Positions 54,118-63,032 of a DNA stretch of 64,000 nt are shown piece by piece (the first letter of the stretch is position 1; each line of letters starts with the position of its first letter). This DNA is from Candidatus Aminicenantota bacterium (GTDB lineage: Bacteria; Acidobacteriota; Aminicenantia; JAMOAD01). The translations under genes were made by a program, and so were the position numbers. Under the pieces are notes generated by a model. That model ran no database searches and was not told where the DNA came from. It saw only the letters and a list, made by a program, of their open reading frames with translations. Location of the stretch: assembly GCA_027061995.1 (NCBI GenBank), contig JAMOUT010000057.1, forward strand, positions 1 through 64,000. Reading direction: 5' to 3'.

Positions 54118-55209
54118 ATGTCAGGGCTTTATATCCATTACCCTTTTTGTAATAACATCTGTTATTATTGCCATTTTATAAAAACCAAATATAATAAGGA
54201 TAAAAATAATAGATTTATTAAAACAATAATCAGAGAGATTGAAAACATAAAAAAATACGATAGGATATTTGAAACAATTTATTTTGGCGGTGGAACGCCC
54301 TCACTTTTAAAAAAAGATATTATTTTAATAATGGATAATATAAAAAAAAATTTAAATCTTAATTTAAAGGAGACAAGTATAGAGATAAACCCCGAGGATA
54401 TTGACGAATCATTCATCGGTTTTCTCCGTAAAGGGGAAATTTCAAGGGTGAGTATGGGGATTCAACAGATGGATGACAGATTGCTTAACCTGCTTGGAAG
54501 AAAGCATAGCTCATCAGATATTTATAATGCAACGGAATTATTAAAAAACGGAGATTTTATATTGAATTTTGATTTTATAGTAGGAATCCCCTCCGAGAGT
54601 GAATATGAGATTGAAAAAATAATCGATTTTATCCTAAAATATCAACCGGACAGTGTCTCCGTATATTTTTTGGAAGATGTCAGAGGTAAGTATTGGGAGA
54701 GAATGGAAAAACTCAAAGATGAAGCAAAAATCAAACATTTTAAGATGATTGAAAAAGCACTTGAATCTATCGGGATAAAAAGATATGAGATATCAAATTT
54801 TGCAAAAAAAGGGAAAACCTCAATTCATAATCTTAAATATTGGAATTATCAAGAGTTCTTGGGAATAGGACCTTCGGCAGCTTCACTCTCAAACAAAAGA
54901 AGATGGAAAAATCCCGATTCTTTCAAATTATGGGAGGATTCAGTTTTTCAAAACCGTGATGATAGAAAAGATGAATATATTCTGACTGATTCTGATATTG
55001 CTAAGGAAGCTGTAATGATGGGATTAAGGAAAACGGATGGGATAGATATATCTGTTTTTAAAAAAAGGTTTAGTGCTGATCCTCTAAATATTTTACGGAA
55101 GATTCTTAAAGATAAAAAAGGATTTTTTGAAATAAAAAACGGATATATAAGGATAAAAAAAAGATATCTGTTTATCTTTAATTCTCTTCTCGCGGAACTT
55201 TTTGATTAA
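54118..55209 (+). CDS. hemW: Radical SAM heme chaperone HemW (HemN-like)
   Basis: A 363-residue radical SAM protein. The cluster motif is C11-x3-C15-x2-C18 (FCNNICYYCHF), the glycine-rich SAM segment is TIYFGGGTPSLL, and SIEINPEDID and RVSMGIQQMDD are typical of the HemN/HemW group. The start LYIHYPFC is the family opening. HemW proteins insert heme into respiratory enzymes; true HemN makes protoporphyrinogen. The length (363, shorter than HemN at about 450) and motif spacing favour HemW. It starts 2 bases after the kinase gene, so it is co-transcribed with it. It converges with the alcohol dehydrogenase gene. Confidence 0.88.
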   Translation: MSGLYIHYPFCNNICYYCHFIKTKYNKDKNNRFIKTIIREIENIKKYDRIFETIYFGGGTPSLLKKDIILIMDNIKKNLNLNLKETSIEINPEDIDESFIGFLRKGEISRVSMGIQQMDDRLLNLLGRKHSSSDIYNATELLKNGDFILNFDFIVGIPSESEYEIEKIIDFILKYQPDSVSVYFLEDVRGKYWERMEKLKDEAKIKHFKMIEKALESIGIKRYEISNFAKKGKTSIHNLKYWNYQEFLGIGPSAASLSNKRRWKNPDSFKLWEDSVFQNRDDRKDEYILTDSDIAKEAVMMGLRKTDGIDISVFKKRFSADPLNILRKILKDKKGFFEIKNGYIRIKKRYLFIFNSLLAELFD

Positions 55210-55230
55210 TGTAAAAAATTCAATCTGTTT

Positions 55231-56397
55231 TTAATATGCTTTTTCCAATATCTTTATAATATCCTCTTTATAAACAGGTTTAGGGTTGAAGATTATTGAG
55301 CCGTCCAATAATGCTTTATCCGTTATATTATCAAAACTATCCTTTTTTATACCTAACTCTTTTAATCTAATAGGAAGATTAACTTTTAAAAACATTCTCT
55401 CCGTGAAATTTTTAACCTCTGTTATGAAGTTATCCGCTTTTTCAATTGTTTTTATATTCGCAGTATTATTATGAAAATAATCGGATAATATCAAATAATC
55501 ATCTTTTGAAACATCCTTATTATATTCAAGACCGTAAGGCAGGAGTAAACCCACAATATGTCCGTGATGAAGGTGATAGATTCCGCCGATCGCGTGAGCT
55601 ATCGAATGAACTATACTCACCATTGAATTGGAAAATGCCAAACCCGCAAATAAGGAACCATTTAAAAGATTGAATTTTGCTTTTTTATCCCTTAACCCTT
55701 TTTCAAGATTATTGACTATTGTTTTGATTGCCATAACGGCAAATCCGTCGCTTACGGGATTCTTTTGTATTGAGATAAAAGATTCAATCGCATGGGATAG
55801 AGCATCGAGTCCCGTTGTAATTATGAGTTTATCGGGTAAAGTTTCAATGGAGCGAGGATCAAGAATAGCGCAATCGGGAAGCAAAAATTCGGATGAAAAA
55901 GCTTTTTTTATGTTTGTTTTATCATCGGTTATAACCGCAACCGAAGTAATCTCGGAACCCGTTCCGCTTGTTGTGGGAATTGCTATAAAAGGGTTAAGTC
56001 TGCTTTTTATCATATCGGCTCCTTCTATCTCTCTTAAACTATTATAATTGCAGCTAACAAGAATATTGACCCCTTTGGCGGTATCTATAACAGAACCTCC
56101 CCCAATGGCTATTATTGAATCGCAATTGTTTCTTTTATATATGTCAGCTATCTTTTCAACGGTTTTAAAAGATGAATCCGGCGGAACATCGGAAAATAAT
56201 ACCCCGTTTTTTATCTCGGTTGAACCGAGTGATGATTGGAGTTTTTTAAATATTCCCGCTTTTATTATCCCTTGATCTGTTATGAAAAGAGGGTTCTTCG
56301 AGTTAAGTTTTTTCAGGTTTTCGGGGATTTTTTCATAAGAGTTTTCTCCCGATATTATTTTTATTTTCAGGTTAAATTCATAAAAATTTGTTTTCAT
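55231..56397 (-). CDS. Iron-containing alcohol dehydrogenase
   Basis: A 388-residue group III alcohol dehydrogenase. NAD-binding region GGGSVIDTAKGVNILVS, then TSGTGSEITSVAVITD, and the metal site GLDALSHAIESFIS with VHSIAHAIGGIYHLHHGH supply the Asp and three His ligands. The substrate is most likely an aldehyde/alcohol pair. GGAGG precedes the ATG by 6 bases and the SCP2-like gene ends 8 bases upstream, so it is the last gene of the AOR operon. Together AOR and this enzyme could interconvert acid, aldehyde and alcohol using ferredoxin and NADH. Confidence 0.95.
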   Translation of the reverse strand: MKTNFYEFNLKIKIISGENSYEKIPENLKKLNSKNPLFITDQGIIKAGIFKKLQSSLGSTEIKNGVLFSDVPPDSSFKTVEKIADIYKRNNCDSIIAIGGGSVIDTAKGVNILVSCNYNSLREIEGADMIKSRLNPFIAIPTTSGTGSEITSVAVITDDKTNIKKAFSSEFLLPDCAILDPRSIETLPDKLIITTGLDALSHAIESFISIQKNPVSDGFAVMAIKTIVNNLEKGLRDKKAKFNLLNGSLFAGLAFSNSMVSIVHSIAHAIGGIYHLHHGHIVGLLLPYGLEYNKDVSKDDYLILSDYFHNNTANIKTIEKADNFITEVKNFTERMFLKVNLPIRLKELGIKKDSFDNITDKALLDGSIIFNPKPVYKEDIIKILEKAY

Positions 56398-56405
56398 GTA
56401 ACCTC

Positions 56406-56918
56406 CTAAATGCCGAATGGGATAGAGATAAAGTATAAATATATCCTTACTATTATTTTATTTACTATTTTTATTTTCGGAATTTTTTTAATGGCGCTTT
56501 TTACAATAAATACAGGATAAAGATATGTTTGAACATATTCAAGTATCTCCGTGAAAATCAGAGCATTTGTAAGATCCCCTTTAATGTTCATCCTGTTTTC
56601 CGAAAATCCGTAATCAAGTCTTTTTTGTGTTGTCATAAGTTTAAAAGCGGTTTCAATGTCTTTAAAATATATTGTAAAATCACTGTAATCACTCTGTTTT
56701 ACAGGTTTTAATCTATTGTCCTCTTTCTTAAGATAAAGATTTATATCCTCGGATTCAAGAGAGAGTTTTATAATAAAAGGACGGGGGAATTTTAAAATAT
56801 TGTTTTGAACATTTTTATCAAAATTTGATACCCCTTTTAATGCTCTTCCGAGAACAAAAAATATTATTTTTAAAACCAGAATTTTAAATTTTTTTCTTTT
56901 AAATTTTAATCTTTCCAT
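56406..56918 (-). CDS. SCP2-like sterol-carrier/lipid-binding domain protein
   Basis: A 170-residue protein. The region about 60-140 (SDFTIYFKDIETAFKLMTTQ, RMNIKGDLTNALIFTEILEY) resembles SCP2-type domains that bind lipids or fatty acyl chains. Both ends are hydrophobic or basic, suggesting membrane association. It overlaps the AOR stop by 13 bases and precedes the alcohol dehydrogenase, so the three are made together. A hydrophobic aldehyde or acid carrier role would fit, but this is inference from context; the domain call is by eye. Confidence 0.7.
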   Translation of the reverse strand: MERLKFKRKKFKILVLKIIFFVLGRALKGVSNFDKNVQNNILKFPRPFIIKLSLESEDINLYLKKEDNRLKPVKQSDYSDFTIYFKDIETAFKLMTTQKRLDYGFSENRMNIKGDLTNALIFTEILEYVQTYLYPVFIVKSAIKKIPKIKIVNKIIVRIYLYFISIPFGI

Positions 56919-58780
56919 TTGGTTTGAATTCCCGATTTTTTTAAAAGTTTTTCAGTTGGTATTCCATTATTGTCATATCCTCTGTATTTATAATATTTTT
57001 TAATCATTCCTGATAGAGGAACAACCCTTTTTCTATAATCATCATCTCTCCCCTCATTTAAAAATCTTTCGGGTAAAGTATCATCTTTCGCACTAATTCC
57101 CATTTTTGTATTTATATATCTTTCAAGAACTATTATCCTTTCCCCTGTCTTTAACAATTGTCTTGGAGATATTGAAATTCCCGTAATCGATGATAATAAT
57201 TTTGCATACATGCTGATATCTATGAGATTAAGGGTGAACTTGGGAAGATTTCTCATTAAGAATGAGAGAATAATCTTCGGGGTAATCTTTGTTAAAAAAG
57301 CCTCGAAAATATATCCGAAAGCCGTAAAAAGGCAGGTATGAAGAGAGTTGATTGCAGCATAAAGATTTTCAAAATATATTACAAACTCCGGTTTTCCCTT
57401 TGTTTTATGGGGATTCATCAGCTTGAAATAAACTTCAAGCGGGAAAATGGAAGCTGATATATGGCATCCCCCTCTGTTAGCAACAGCATATGATAATCCC
57501 TGACCTATGGAGCCTCGCGGATCATAAGCGGGGATTTCAAGCCCTTTTACATTCATGGAAAAAGAGACACCTCCGTATTTTTGAGATAATCTTTTTGTTC
57601 CTTGAGAAGCATCAACTCCGAATCCTCTCTTATAAGCTATATCTTCTATGAATTGTTTAATCCCCTCTTTTTCTCCGAATTTTAAATCCGTTTTTATCAA
57701 CCCTTTTTCCCCTGCTTCCATTATATAAGCAATTGTTCCTGCGGTTGAGATTGTATCAAGTCCCAAATCATTACAAAGTTCATTAACCTCCGCAATAAAA
57801 ACAGGGTCAAAGATTTCAAGATTTGAGCCGAACAGAGCGGTTGTTTCATATTCGGGGACATGAAGCTCTCTATTATTAAATTTACCTTTATGGCCGCACA
57901 GTATTGTGCATGGTTTACAGGTTGAAAAACCGGTCGTATGATTCTCTTTTATCTTTTCTCCCGAGATAAATTCGGCTTTTTCATGAGAACCTCTTGTAAA
58001 ATTCCGGACAGGTAATATTTTTCCTTTGTTATTTAGTAAAATATTTGAATTTGTTCCGAAATTTCTATAATAATAACCTGTGAAACTATTTGAGATAAGC
58101 ATTTTATTTGCTGTTCCTTTATATTTAATAAATTCTTTCTCATTATCGGGTTTTATCTTGTATTTTCCCCCTTTTGCAATTATCGCCTTGATTTTTTTAT
58201 CCCCGAAAACAGCTCCTATGCCACCGCGGCCGAAAAATCTGTCCGCAGATCTTACATTAGCATAAAGAACTCTGTTTTCTCCCGCGGGTCCTATCGTTAA
58301 TGAACCGTTTTTTGAATTAAGATTAAGCATCTCCTGTGTTTGTTTTGTCCCTTTTCCCAACATGTAAGTTGCATCCGAAAATTCAATTTTATCCTCATCA
58401 ATTTTTATTGTTTTCCAATCATTTAACCTTCCTTTTATTATAAGTCCGTCAAAACCGGTTTCTTTTAAAGCTGTTCCGAAATCACCCCCGCATGAGGAAT
58501 GAACAAGGATATTTGTTAAAGGGGATCTTGTCAAAGCGGAAAATCTTCCTGAATTGGGAGCTCCGGTTCCGGAAAAAGGACCTGTAAATATAACTATTAT
58601 ATTATCCTCCGAAAAAGGTTCCGCCTTATATGAGGATAATTCATAAAAATATTTTAATGCCAGCCCTTTTCCCCCTATATAATCTTTTATCCAATCGGAA
58701 GGGATTTTTTTTATTTCAAAACTTTCATCCGTAAGATTAATTATAATAACCCTTTTTGTGTAAGCTGTTTCAATTTTCAT
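56906..58780 (-). CDS. aor: Aldehyde:ferredoxin oxidoreductase (tungsten/molybdopterin)
   Basis: A 624-residue AOR-family enzyme. The N-terminal domain holds YIGGKGLALKYF and GPFSGTGAPNSGRF, the iron-sulfur ligands are in STCKPCTILCGHKG (C-x2-C-x3-C) with a fourth Cys further on near SLHTCLFTAFG, and the pterin region includes DLGLDTISTAGTIAY, NRGGCHISA and EYETTALFGSN. It oxidises aldehydes to acids, reducing ferredoxin. It is the first gene of the operon with the SCP2-like and alcohol dehydrogenase genes. A TTGACA-N17-TATAAA promoter and a 19-bp perfect palindrome that ends in the start codon control it. No associated cofactor-transfer genes are nearby. Confidence 0.95.
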   Translation of the reverse strand: MKIETAYTKRVIIINLTDESFEIKKIPSDWIKDYIGGKGLALKYFYELSSYKAEPFSEDNIIVIFTGPFSGTGAPNSGRFSALTRSPLTNILVHSSCGGDFGTALKETGFDGLIIKGRLNDWKTIKIDEDKIEFSDATYMLGKGTKQTQEMLNLNSKNGSLTIGPAGENRVLYANVRSADRFFGRGGIGAVFGDKKIKAIIAKGGKYKIKPDNEKEFIKYKGTANKMLISNSFTGYYYRNFGTNSNILLNNKGKILPVRNFTRGSHEKAEFISGEKIKENHTTGFSTCKPCTILCGHKGKFNNRELHVPEYETTALFGSNLEIFDPVFIAEVNELCNDLGLDTISTAGTIAYIMEAGEKGLIKTDLKFGEKEGIKQFIEDIAYKRGFGVDASQGTKRLSQKYGGVSFSMNVKGLEIPAYDPRGSIGQGLSYAVANRGGCHISASIFPLEVYFKLMNPHKTKGKPEFVIYFENLYAAINSLHTCLFTAFGYIFEAFLTKITPKIILSFLMRNLPKFTLNLIDISMYAKLLSSITGISISPRQLLKTGERIIVLERYINTKMGISAKDDTLPERFLNEGRDDDYRKRVVPLSGMIKKYYKYRGYDNNGIPTEKLLKKSGIQTKWKD

Positions 58781-58797
58781 AAGATAACCTATCTTAT
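58779..58797. promoter_or_regulatory. 19-bp palindrome between promoter and AOR start codon
   Basis: ATAAGATA-N3-TATCTTAT, a perfect 8-3-8 inverted repeat. It directly abuts the -10 box and includes the first bases of the start codon. It could be a repressor site or an mRNA hairpin blocking initiation. Confidence 0.7.
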
Positions 58798-58826
58798 TTT
58801 ATAACTTAAAAAATCATTACTGTCAA
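58798..58826 (-). promoter_or_regulatory. Promoter of the AOR operon
   Basis: On the minus strand TTGACA (58826-58821), a 17-base spacer and TATAAA (58803-58798). Transcription should start inside the downstream palindrome. Confidence 0.78.
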
Positions 58827-58829
58827 TAT

Positions 58830-59160
58830 GGAGGTGGTTCCCCCAAAACCTCGAATAAGAGAATAAGTTAGAGGAGAGTCCGGTATTCCGGGAAAAAACA
58901 GAGTAATAAAGGAAAAAAATTGTGAAAGAGAAGTGAAAAGTGAAAAATAATTATCTGAAATTGCTCAGATTTATGATTTGGTGCGAAGTCATATATTTTA
59001 TGATATTTTTTTGTTGTTCTCACTATCTTTATCATTCTTTATTCGCCTTTTGGGATTAATTGAAATATCCCTACCATGCTTGGAGATATATCATGACTTA
59101 TAATTCAATACATATGATTAAAATTAAACAACTGCCATCACTATGAACCTTATAAAAAAT
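58830..59160. other. Intergenic stretch without a recognised feature
   Basis: A 330-base divergent gap between the AOR and alr promoters. I find no reading frame with a ribosome binding site, no tRNA and no strong hairpin; only a small inverted pair TCCGGTATTCCGGGA near 58878-58892 stands out. Confidence 0.4.
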
Positions 59161-59164
59161 CTGA

Positions 59165-59170
59165 TAAAAT
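59165..59170 (+). promoter_or_regulatory. Candidate -10 box of alr, leaderless geometry
   Basis: TAAAAT (5 of 6 matches) with the ATG at 59178 only 7 bases downstream. No clear -35 box is seen at the usual distance, so this is weaker than the other promoters. Confidence 0.35.
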
Positions 59171-59177
59171 AACTATT

Positions 59178-60320
59178 ATGTTAAAATGGATTGAGATTAG
59201 TGAAAAAGCTCTTGTGCATAATTTAAGATTGATAAGAAATTTGCTAAAACATGGAACAAAACTCCTTTTTACAGTTAAGGCTAATGCATACGGGCATGGG
59301 CTAAAAGAGATAGCTTCAATTTGTGAAAAGCATAATCTTGTTGATGCTTATGGTGTGCATAGTATTGAAGAAGCTTTGAAATTAAGGGAAATCGGGGTTA
59401 ATAGGGATATATTGATACTCGGTTATGTTGAAGAAAAAGAGTTGATATATGGTTTGGAAAAAAACATAAAATTCACTGTATATAATTTATCCATGATTAA
59501 AAAGTTAAATTCTATTGCAAAAAAACTGTCAAAAAAAGCTGTTATCCATTTAAAGATAGAGACAGGAACCGGAAGACAAGGGATTTTGAAAAAAGATTGG
59601 GAGAAGATAAAAAATTATCTTAAAAAAGCGGAGAATATAGATTTTGAAGGGATATCCTCCCATTTTGCCAATATTGAAGATACAACTGACCATAGTTACG
59701 CCGAGTATCAGTTTGAAAGATTTATGAATTTTGTGAAAAGGGTAAAACAAGACGGGTTTTCCCCGCGGGTAAAACATTTTTCGTGTTCCGCTTCAACTTT
59801 ACTTTTCCCTCGAACCCATCTTGATATGGTTAGGATAGGGATAAGCGGTTATGGATATTGGCCGTCAAAAGAAACATATCTCTCTTTTTTACTTAAAAAA
59901 GGAAAAGAGATTAAGTTGGAAAAAGTTCTCTCTTTTTATACGAAAATAAGTCAGATAAAAATACTTGAAGAGGGCTCTTTTATAGGATACGGATTAACAT
60001 ATAAAACAAACTCAAACACTAAGATTGCAATTCTACCGGTAGGTTACTATGATGGTGTTGATAGGAAACTGTCAAATACGGGCTATTTTATTATTAAAGG
60101 GAAAAGAGCGGCTATAAGGGGAAGGGTGTGTATGAATATAACAGTTACGGATATAACGACAATCAAGGATGTTAAGATTGAGGACCGGGTTGTCCTTTTG
60201 GGAAGAGAAAGAGATGAAAATCTTACGGCTGATGATTGGGCGGGAAAGATAAATACAATTAATTATGAGGTGTTGTCAAGGCTTTCTCCGTTTATTAGAA
60301 GGGTTGTAAATGAAAATTAG
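59178..60320 (+). CDS. alr: Alanine racemase
   Basis: A 380-residue PLP enzyme supplying D-alanine for peptidoglycan. The PLP Lys is K34 in TVKANAYGHG, and the catalytic Tyr region is FIGYGLTYKTN in the C-terminal barrel. VCMNITVTDIT matches the family's VSMDQ segment but with Asn in place of the usual Asp. Length is normal. The ATG has no Shine-Dalgarno site and sits 7 bases below a -10-like box. The next gene overlaps its end by 11 bases. Confidence 0.96.
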   Translation: MLKWIEISEKALVHNLRLIRNLLKHGTKLLFTVKANAYGHGLKEIASICEKHNLVDAYGVHSIEEALKLREIGVNRDILILGYVEEKELIYGLEKNIKFTVYNLSMIKKLNSIAKKLSKKAVIHLKIETGTGRQGILKKDWEKIKNYLKKAENIDFEGISSHFANIEDTTDHSYAEYQFERFMNFVKRVKQDGFSPRVKHFSCSASTLLFPRTHLDMVRIGISGYGYWPSKETYLSFLLKKGKEIKLEKVLSFYTKISQIKILEEGSFIGYGLTYKTNSNTKIAILPVGYYDGVDRKLSNTGYFIIKGKRAAIRGRVCMNITVTDITTIKDVKIEDRVVLLGRERDENLTADDWAGKINTINYEVLSRLSPFIRRVVNEN

Positions 60321-60759
60321 AAAAATACCCGTTCTTATTATGATTTTTGTTTTTATCAGCATCCCTCTATCTTCGGAAAATGAGCCTCCGACTTCAAAAA
60401 TATCCCCTCGTTTTCTGAAGAAATATATGAATGCTCAATTAAAAGGAAAATATTTTGTATCATATATTTCAAAAACCGATTATTCTTTTAACGGTATAAT
60501 CCAAAAAATAGATGATGGGGCGGGTTATCCTTTTTTTATTAAATTTATAAAAGAAGAGAAAGTTGAAAAAGATAAGGAGAAATACAGATATAAATTTAAC
60601 GGATTTCCCGCTGATAAGAGGAAGGATGGGACTATTATTGTTCAGATAGCAAAAAATATTATAGTTGGAGTCGGAAGACCTCTTAAAGGATATGGAAATC
60701 CCATAGATATTTTAAAGATGCTTGATATAAAAAATGCACTTGATAAGGCTGGTAAATGA
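60310..60759 (+). CDS. Small exported protein, function unknown
   Basis: A 149-residue protein with a signal peptide (residues 1-21, hydrophobic VLIMIFVFISIPLSS). The mature part is basic and beta-rich, with no motif I recognise. It overlaps alr by 11 bases and the sulfatase-like gene by 4 bases, so it is translated as part of that operon and probably acts in the periplasm. The tight overlaps are good evidence that it is a real gene. Confidence 0.7.
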   Translation: MKIRKIPVLIMIFVFISIPLSSENEPPTSKISPRFLKKYMNAQLKGKYFVSYISKTDYSFNGIIQKIDDGAGYPFFIKFIKEEKVEKDKEKYRYKFNGFPADKRKDGTIIVQIAKNIIVGVGRPLKGYGNPIDILKMLDIKNALDKAGK

Positions 60760-63032
60760 GTAAGAATAAAAAATTAAAGATTATCTCAATTCTTGTTTTT
60801 ACTTTTTTCCTCATTTTGCTTTTGTTTGCTCACAGTATTTATACTTCGGTAACAGTAACTCCTAAATTAAAAAAACTTAAAAATAAAAATATAATATTTA
60901 TAACCATTGACGGTTTAAATAGTGAAATAATTGAAAAATATAGATTTAGAAATATTGATAATCTGAAAGATAGAGGAATCTATTTTAAGAATTGCTATAC
61001 TACAAGTGTCCAATTACTACCATCTTACCTTTCCATTTTTACATCGCTTTACCCGTTTCAACATAAAATAAATGATCAATTGGCCGGTAAAATAGAATCC
61101 CCTTTGTATTTTTTGAAGATGCTAAAAAAAGAGGATTATAAATCATCGGCATTCATAAGTAGTGTTTTTTTATCATCGGTGTTCGGATTAAACAAAGGGT
61201 ATGATTTTTATTATGATAAATTTAATATTGAAAAACAGGGTAAAATAAAAAATTTGTTCATGGAATCAAACAAGATTACACCTCAAGTAATAAATTGGCT
61301 ACAATCTCACTATGCCGATAAATTTTTTATATGGATAAATTATTCCGATCTTATCTCAACCAAGACTCTTCCTTACAAACCTGAGTTTAATGAATTTATT
61401 AAGAGATATAAGGTTATTTTGGAAAGAATTGATAATTCAATTGGTAAGATAATAAATTTTTTAAAAGAGGAAAAACTGGATGAGGATACAATCATTATTA
61501 TTACTTCTCCTTACGGATTATCATTAAAAGATAAGATATATTCCGCTGAAATGGATATTGGGGCAATCAGGGTTCCTTTTATTATGGATATTCCCGCCAT
61601 AAAAATCTTTAGGAAGAAGAAGATATCGCAAAAAGTTTCGAGTATGGATATTTTACCTACTGTGTTAAATTTTGTTTTAAATAATAATATTTATAAATCC
61701 GAGAAAATTGAAGGAAAAGACTTGTTGAAAACCATAATATTTAATAAAACTGTAAGGAATTATCTTTTATCTGAATATTATTTTCCTACTTTGCATTTCA
61801 ATGGTGCTTTCCAATTATCGCTTATCTATTATGATTATCAATATCTTAAAGGTCAATCAAGGGAATTGATTAATCTGAGAAGGAACACAAGAATGAATGT
61901 TCAAGCGTCGAGTAAGATTATCCATAAATTGGATAAGATAATTAAAAAAATTTATTCAAAGAAGAATCTCGGAAAAAAGATAAAGATTTCTAAAATGAGT
62001 TATGAAATTATAAAAATATTCGAAGAAATTAATTATCTTCCACCCATGAAAAATAAAAAAATAAGATATTCGGATAAGAATCTTATTGAAAAGTATCTGT
62101 TGGCAAGGAAATATTTTAATAAGAAACTTTATTTGAGAGCAATAAATGAATTAAAATCAAATAAAAAATCATTAAAATATATTGAGACTGTTTTTCTTTA
62201 CGCACAGATAATGGATAGATTGGATCAACCGGAAAAAGCTATGGAACTGCTTGAAAGATTGGTGTTGGATTTTCCTTCCAATAAACTGTTATTGGATAAA
62301 CTAACGGAATATTATATAAAATATAATAATAATGAAAGAGGTATAAGTTTCTTGGAATCTCTTGAAAAGAAAGCGGAAATAAAAGCTCCCATATTATCAA
62401 ACTTAGGTAATATATATATGAATATTAATGATTTGAATAGGGCTGAAAAATATTATAAGGCTGTTCTTGAATATGACCCGTATAGTCCCGAAGAATTTTT
62501 AAAATTAGGGATAATTAATTTCTCAAAAGGAAAGTATAACTCTGCTAAGGATTGGATTTTAAAGGCTATAAATTTAAGAAAACGAATTAAAAACGGTTAT
62601 TTTTACCTCGGCTATCTCAGTGAAAAGGAGAAAGAATATAAAAAAGCTTTAAGTTATTATAAGATAGAATTATCTAATTTCCCGAATAACCCCGAACTAT
62701 TTTACAGACTCGCTTTTTCATATGAAGCCATCGCTCAACCGATGAAAGCCATCTATTATTTAAAAGAATACATAAAGTTAAATAAAGATGATTATCTCGG
62801 TTATTTTAAATTAGCTAAGCTCTATTTTCTATTAAAAATAAATCTTCAGGAAACAATCCCCCTTATTCTTCATAGTATTCAACTATGTAAAAATACGAAA
62901 AAATTACCATCCATATATTATCTTTTATCTGATATTTATAAATATTGGGGGGATTTAAAGAAATCAAAATATTATCATAAATTGGGGAAAAAGATTGAAA
63001 AGTTCGGATTAACAAAAAGTCCCATTATTTAA
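60756..63032 (+). CDS. Sulfatase-fold protein with TPR domain, probable pseudoenzyme
   Basis: A 758-residue protein. A membrane anchor (residues 8-28) is followed by an alkaline-phosphatase/sulfatase-fold domain (about 48-330; FITIDGLNSE, VQLLPSYLSIFTSLYPFQHKI, IRVPFIMDIPAI) and a TPR region (about 440-750). This sulfatase-TPR layout is known from Acidobacteriota-like bacteria. The metal site looks lost: the family's second DHG reads SPYG near residue 250, the HG-containing loop reads LKDKIYSAEMDI, and the nucleophile region lacks the usual PSHAS or CxPSR. It is therefore probably not an active hydrolase; a scaffold or lipid-binding role is possible. It lies behind alr and a small exported protein. 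Confidence 0.8.
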   Translation: MSKNKKLKIISILVFTFFLILLLFAHSIYTSVTVTPKLKKLKNKNIIFITIDGLNSEIIEKYRFRNIDNLKDRGIYFKNCYTTSVQLLPSYLSIFTSLYPFQHKINDQLAGKIESPLYFLKMLKKEDYKSSAFISSVFLSSVFGLNKGYDFYYDKFNIEKQGKIKNLFMESNKITPQVINWLQSHYADKFFIWINYSDLISTKTLPYKPEFNEFIKRYKVILERIDNSIGKIINFLKEEKLDEDTIIIITSPYGLSLKDKIYSAEMDIGAIRVPFIMDIPAIKIFRKKKISQKVSSMDILPTVLNFVLNNNIYKSEKIEGKDLLKTIIFNKTVRNYLLSEYYFPTLHFNGAFQLSLIYYDYQYLKGQSRELINLRRNTRMNVQASSKIIHKLDKIIKKIYSKKNLGKKIKISKMSYEIIKIFEEINYLPPMKNKKIRYSDKNLIEKYLLARKYFNKKLYLRAINELKSNKKSLKYIETVFLYAQIMDRLDQPEKAMELLERLVLDFPSNKLLLDKLTEYYIKYNNNERGISFLESLEKKAEIKAPILSNLGNIYMNINDLNRAEKYYKAVLEYDPYSPEEFLKLGIINFSKGKYNSAKDWILKAINLRKRIKNGYFYLGYLSEKEKEYKKALSYYKIELSNFPNNPELFYRLAFSYEAIAQPMKAIYYLKEYIKLNKDDYLGYFKLAKLYFLLKINLQETIPLILHSIQLCKNTKKLPSIYYLLSDIYKYWGDLKKSKYYHKLGKKIEKFGLTKSPII

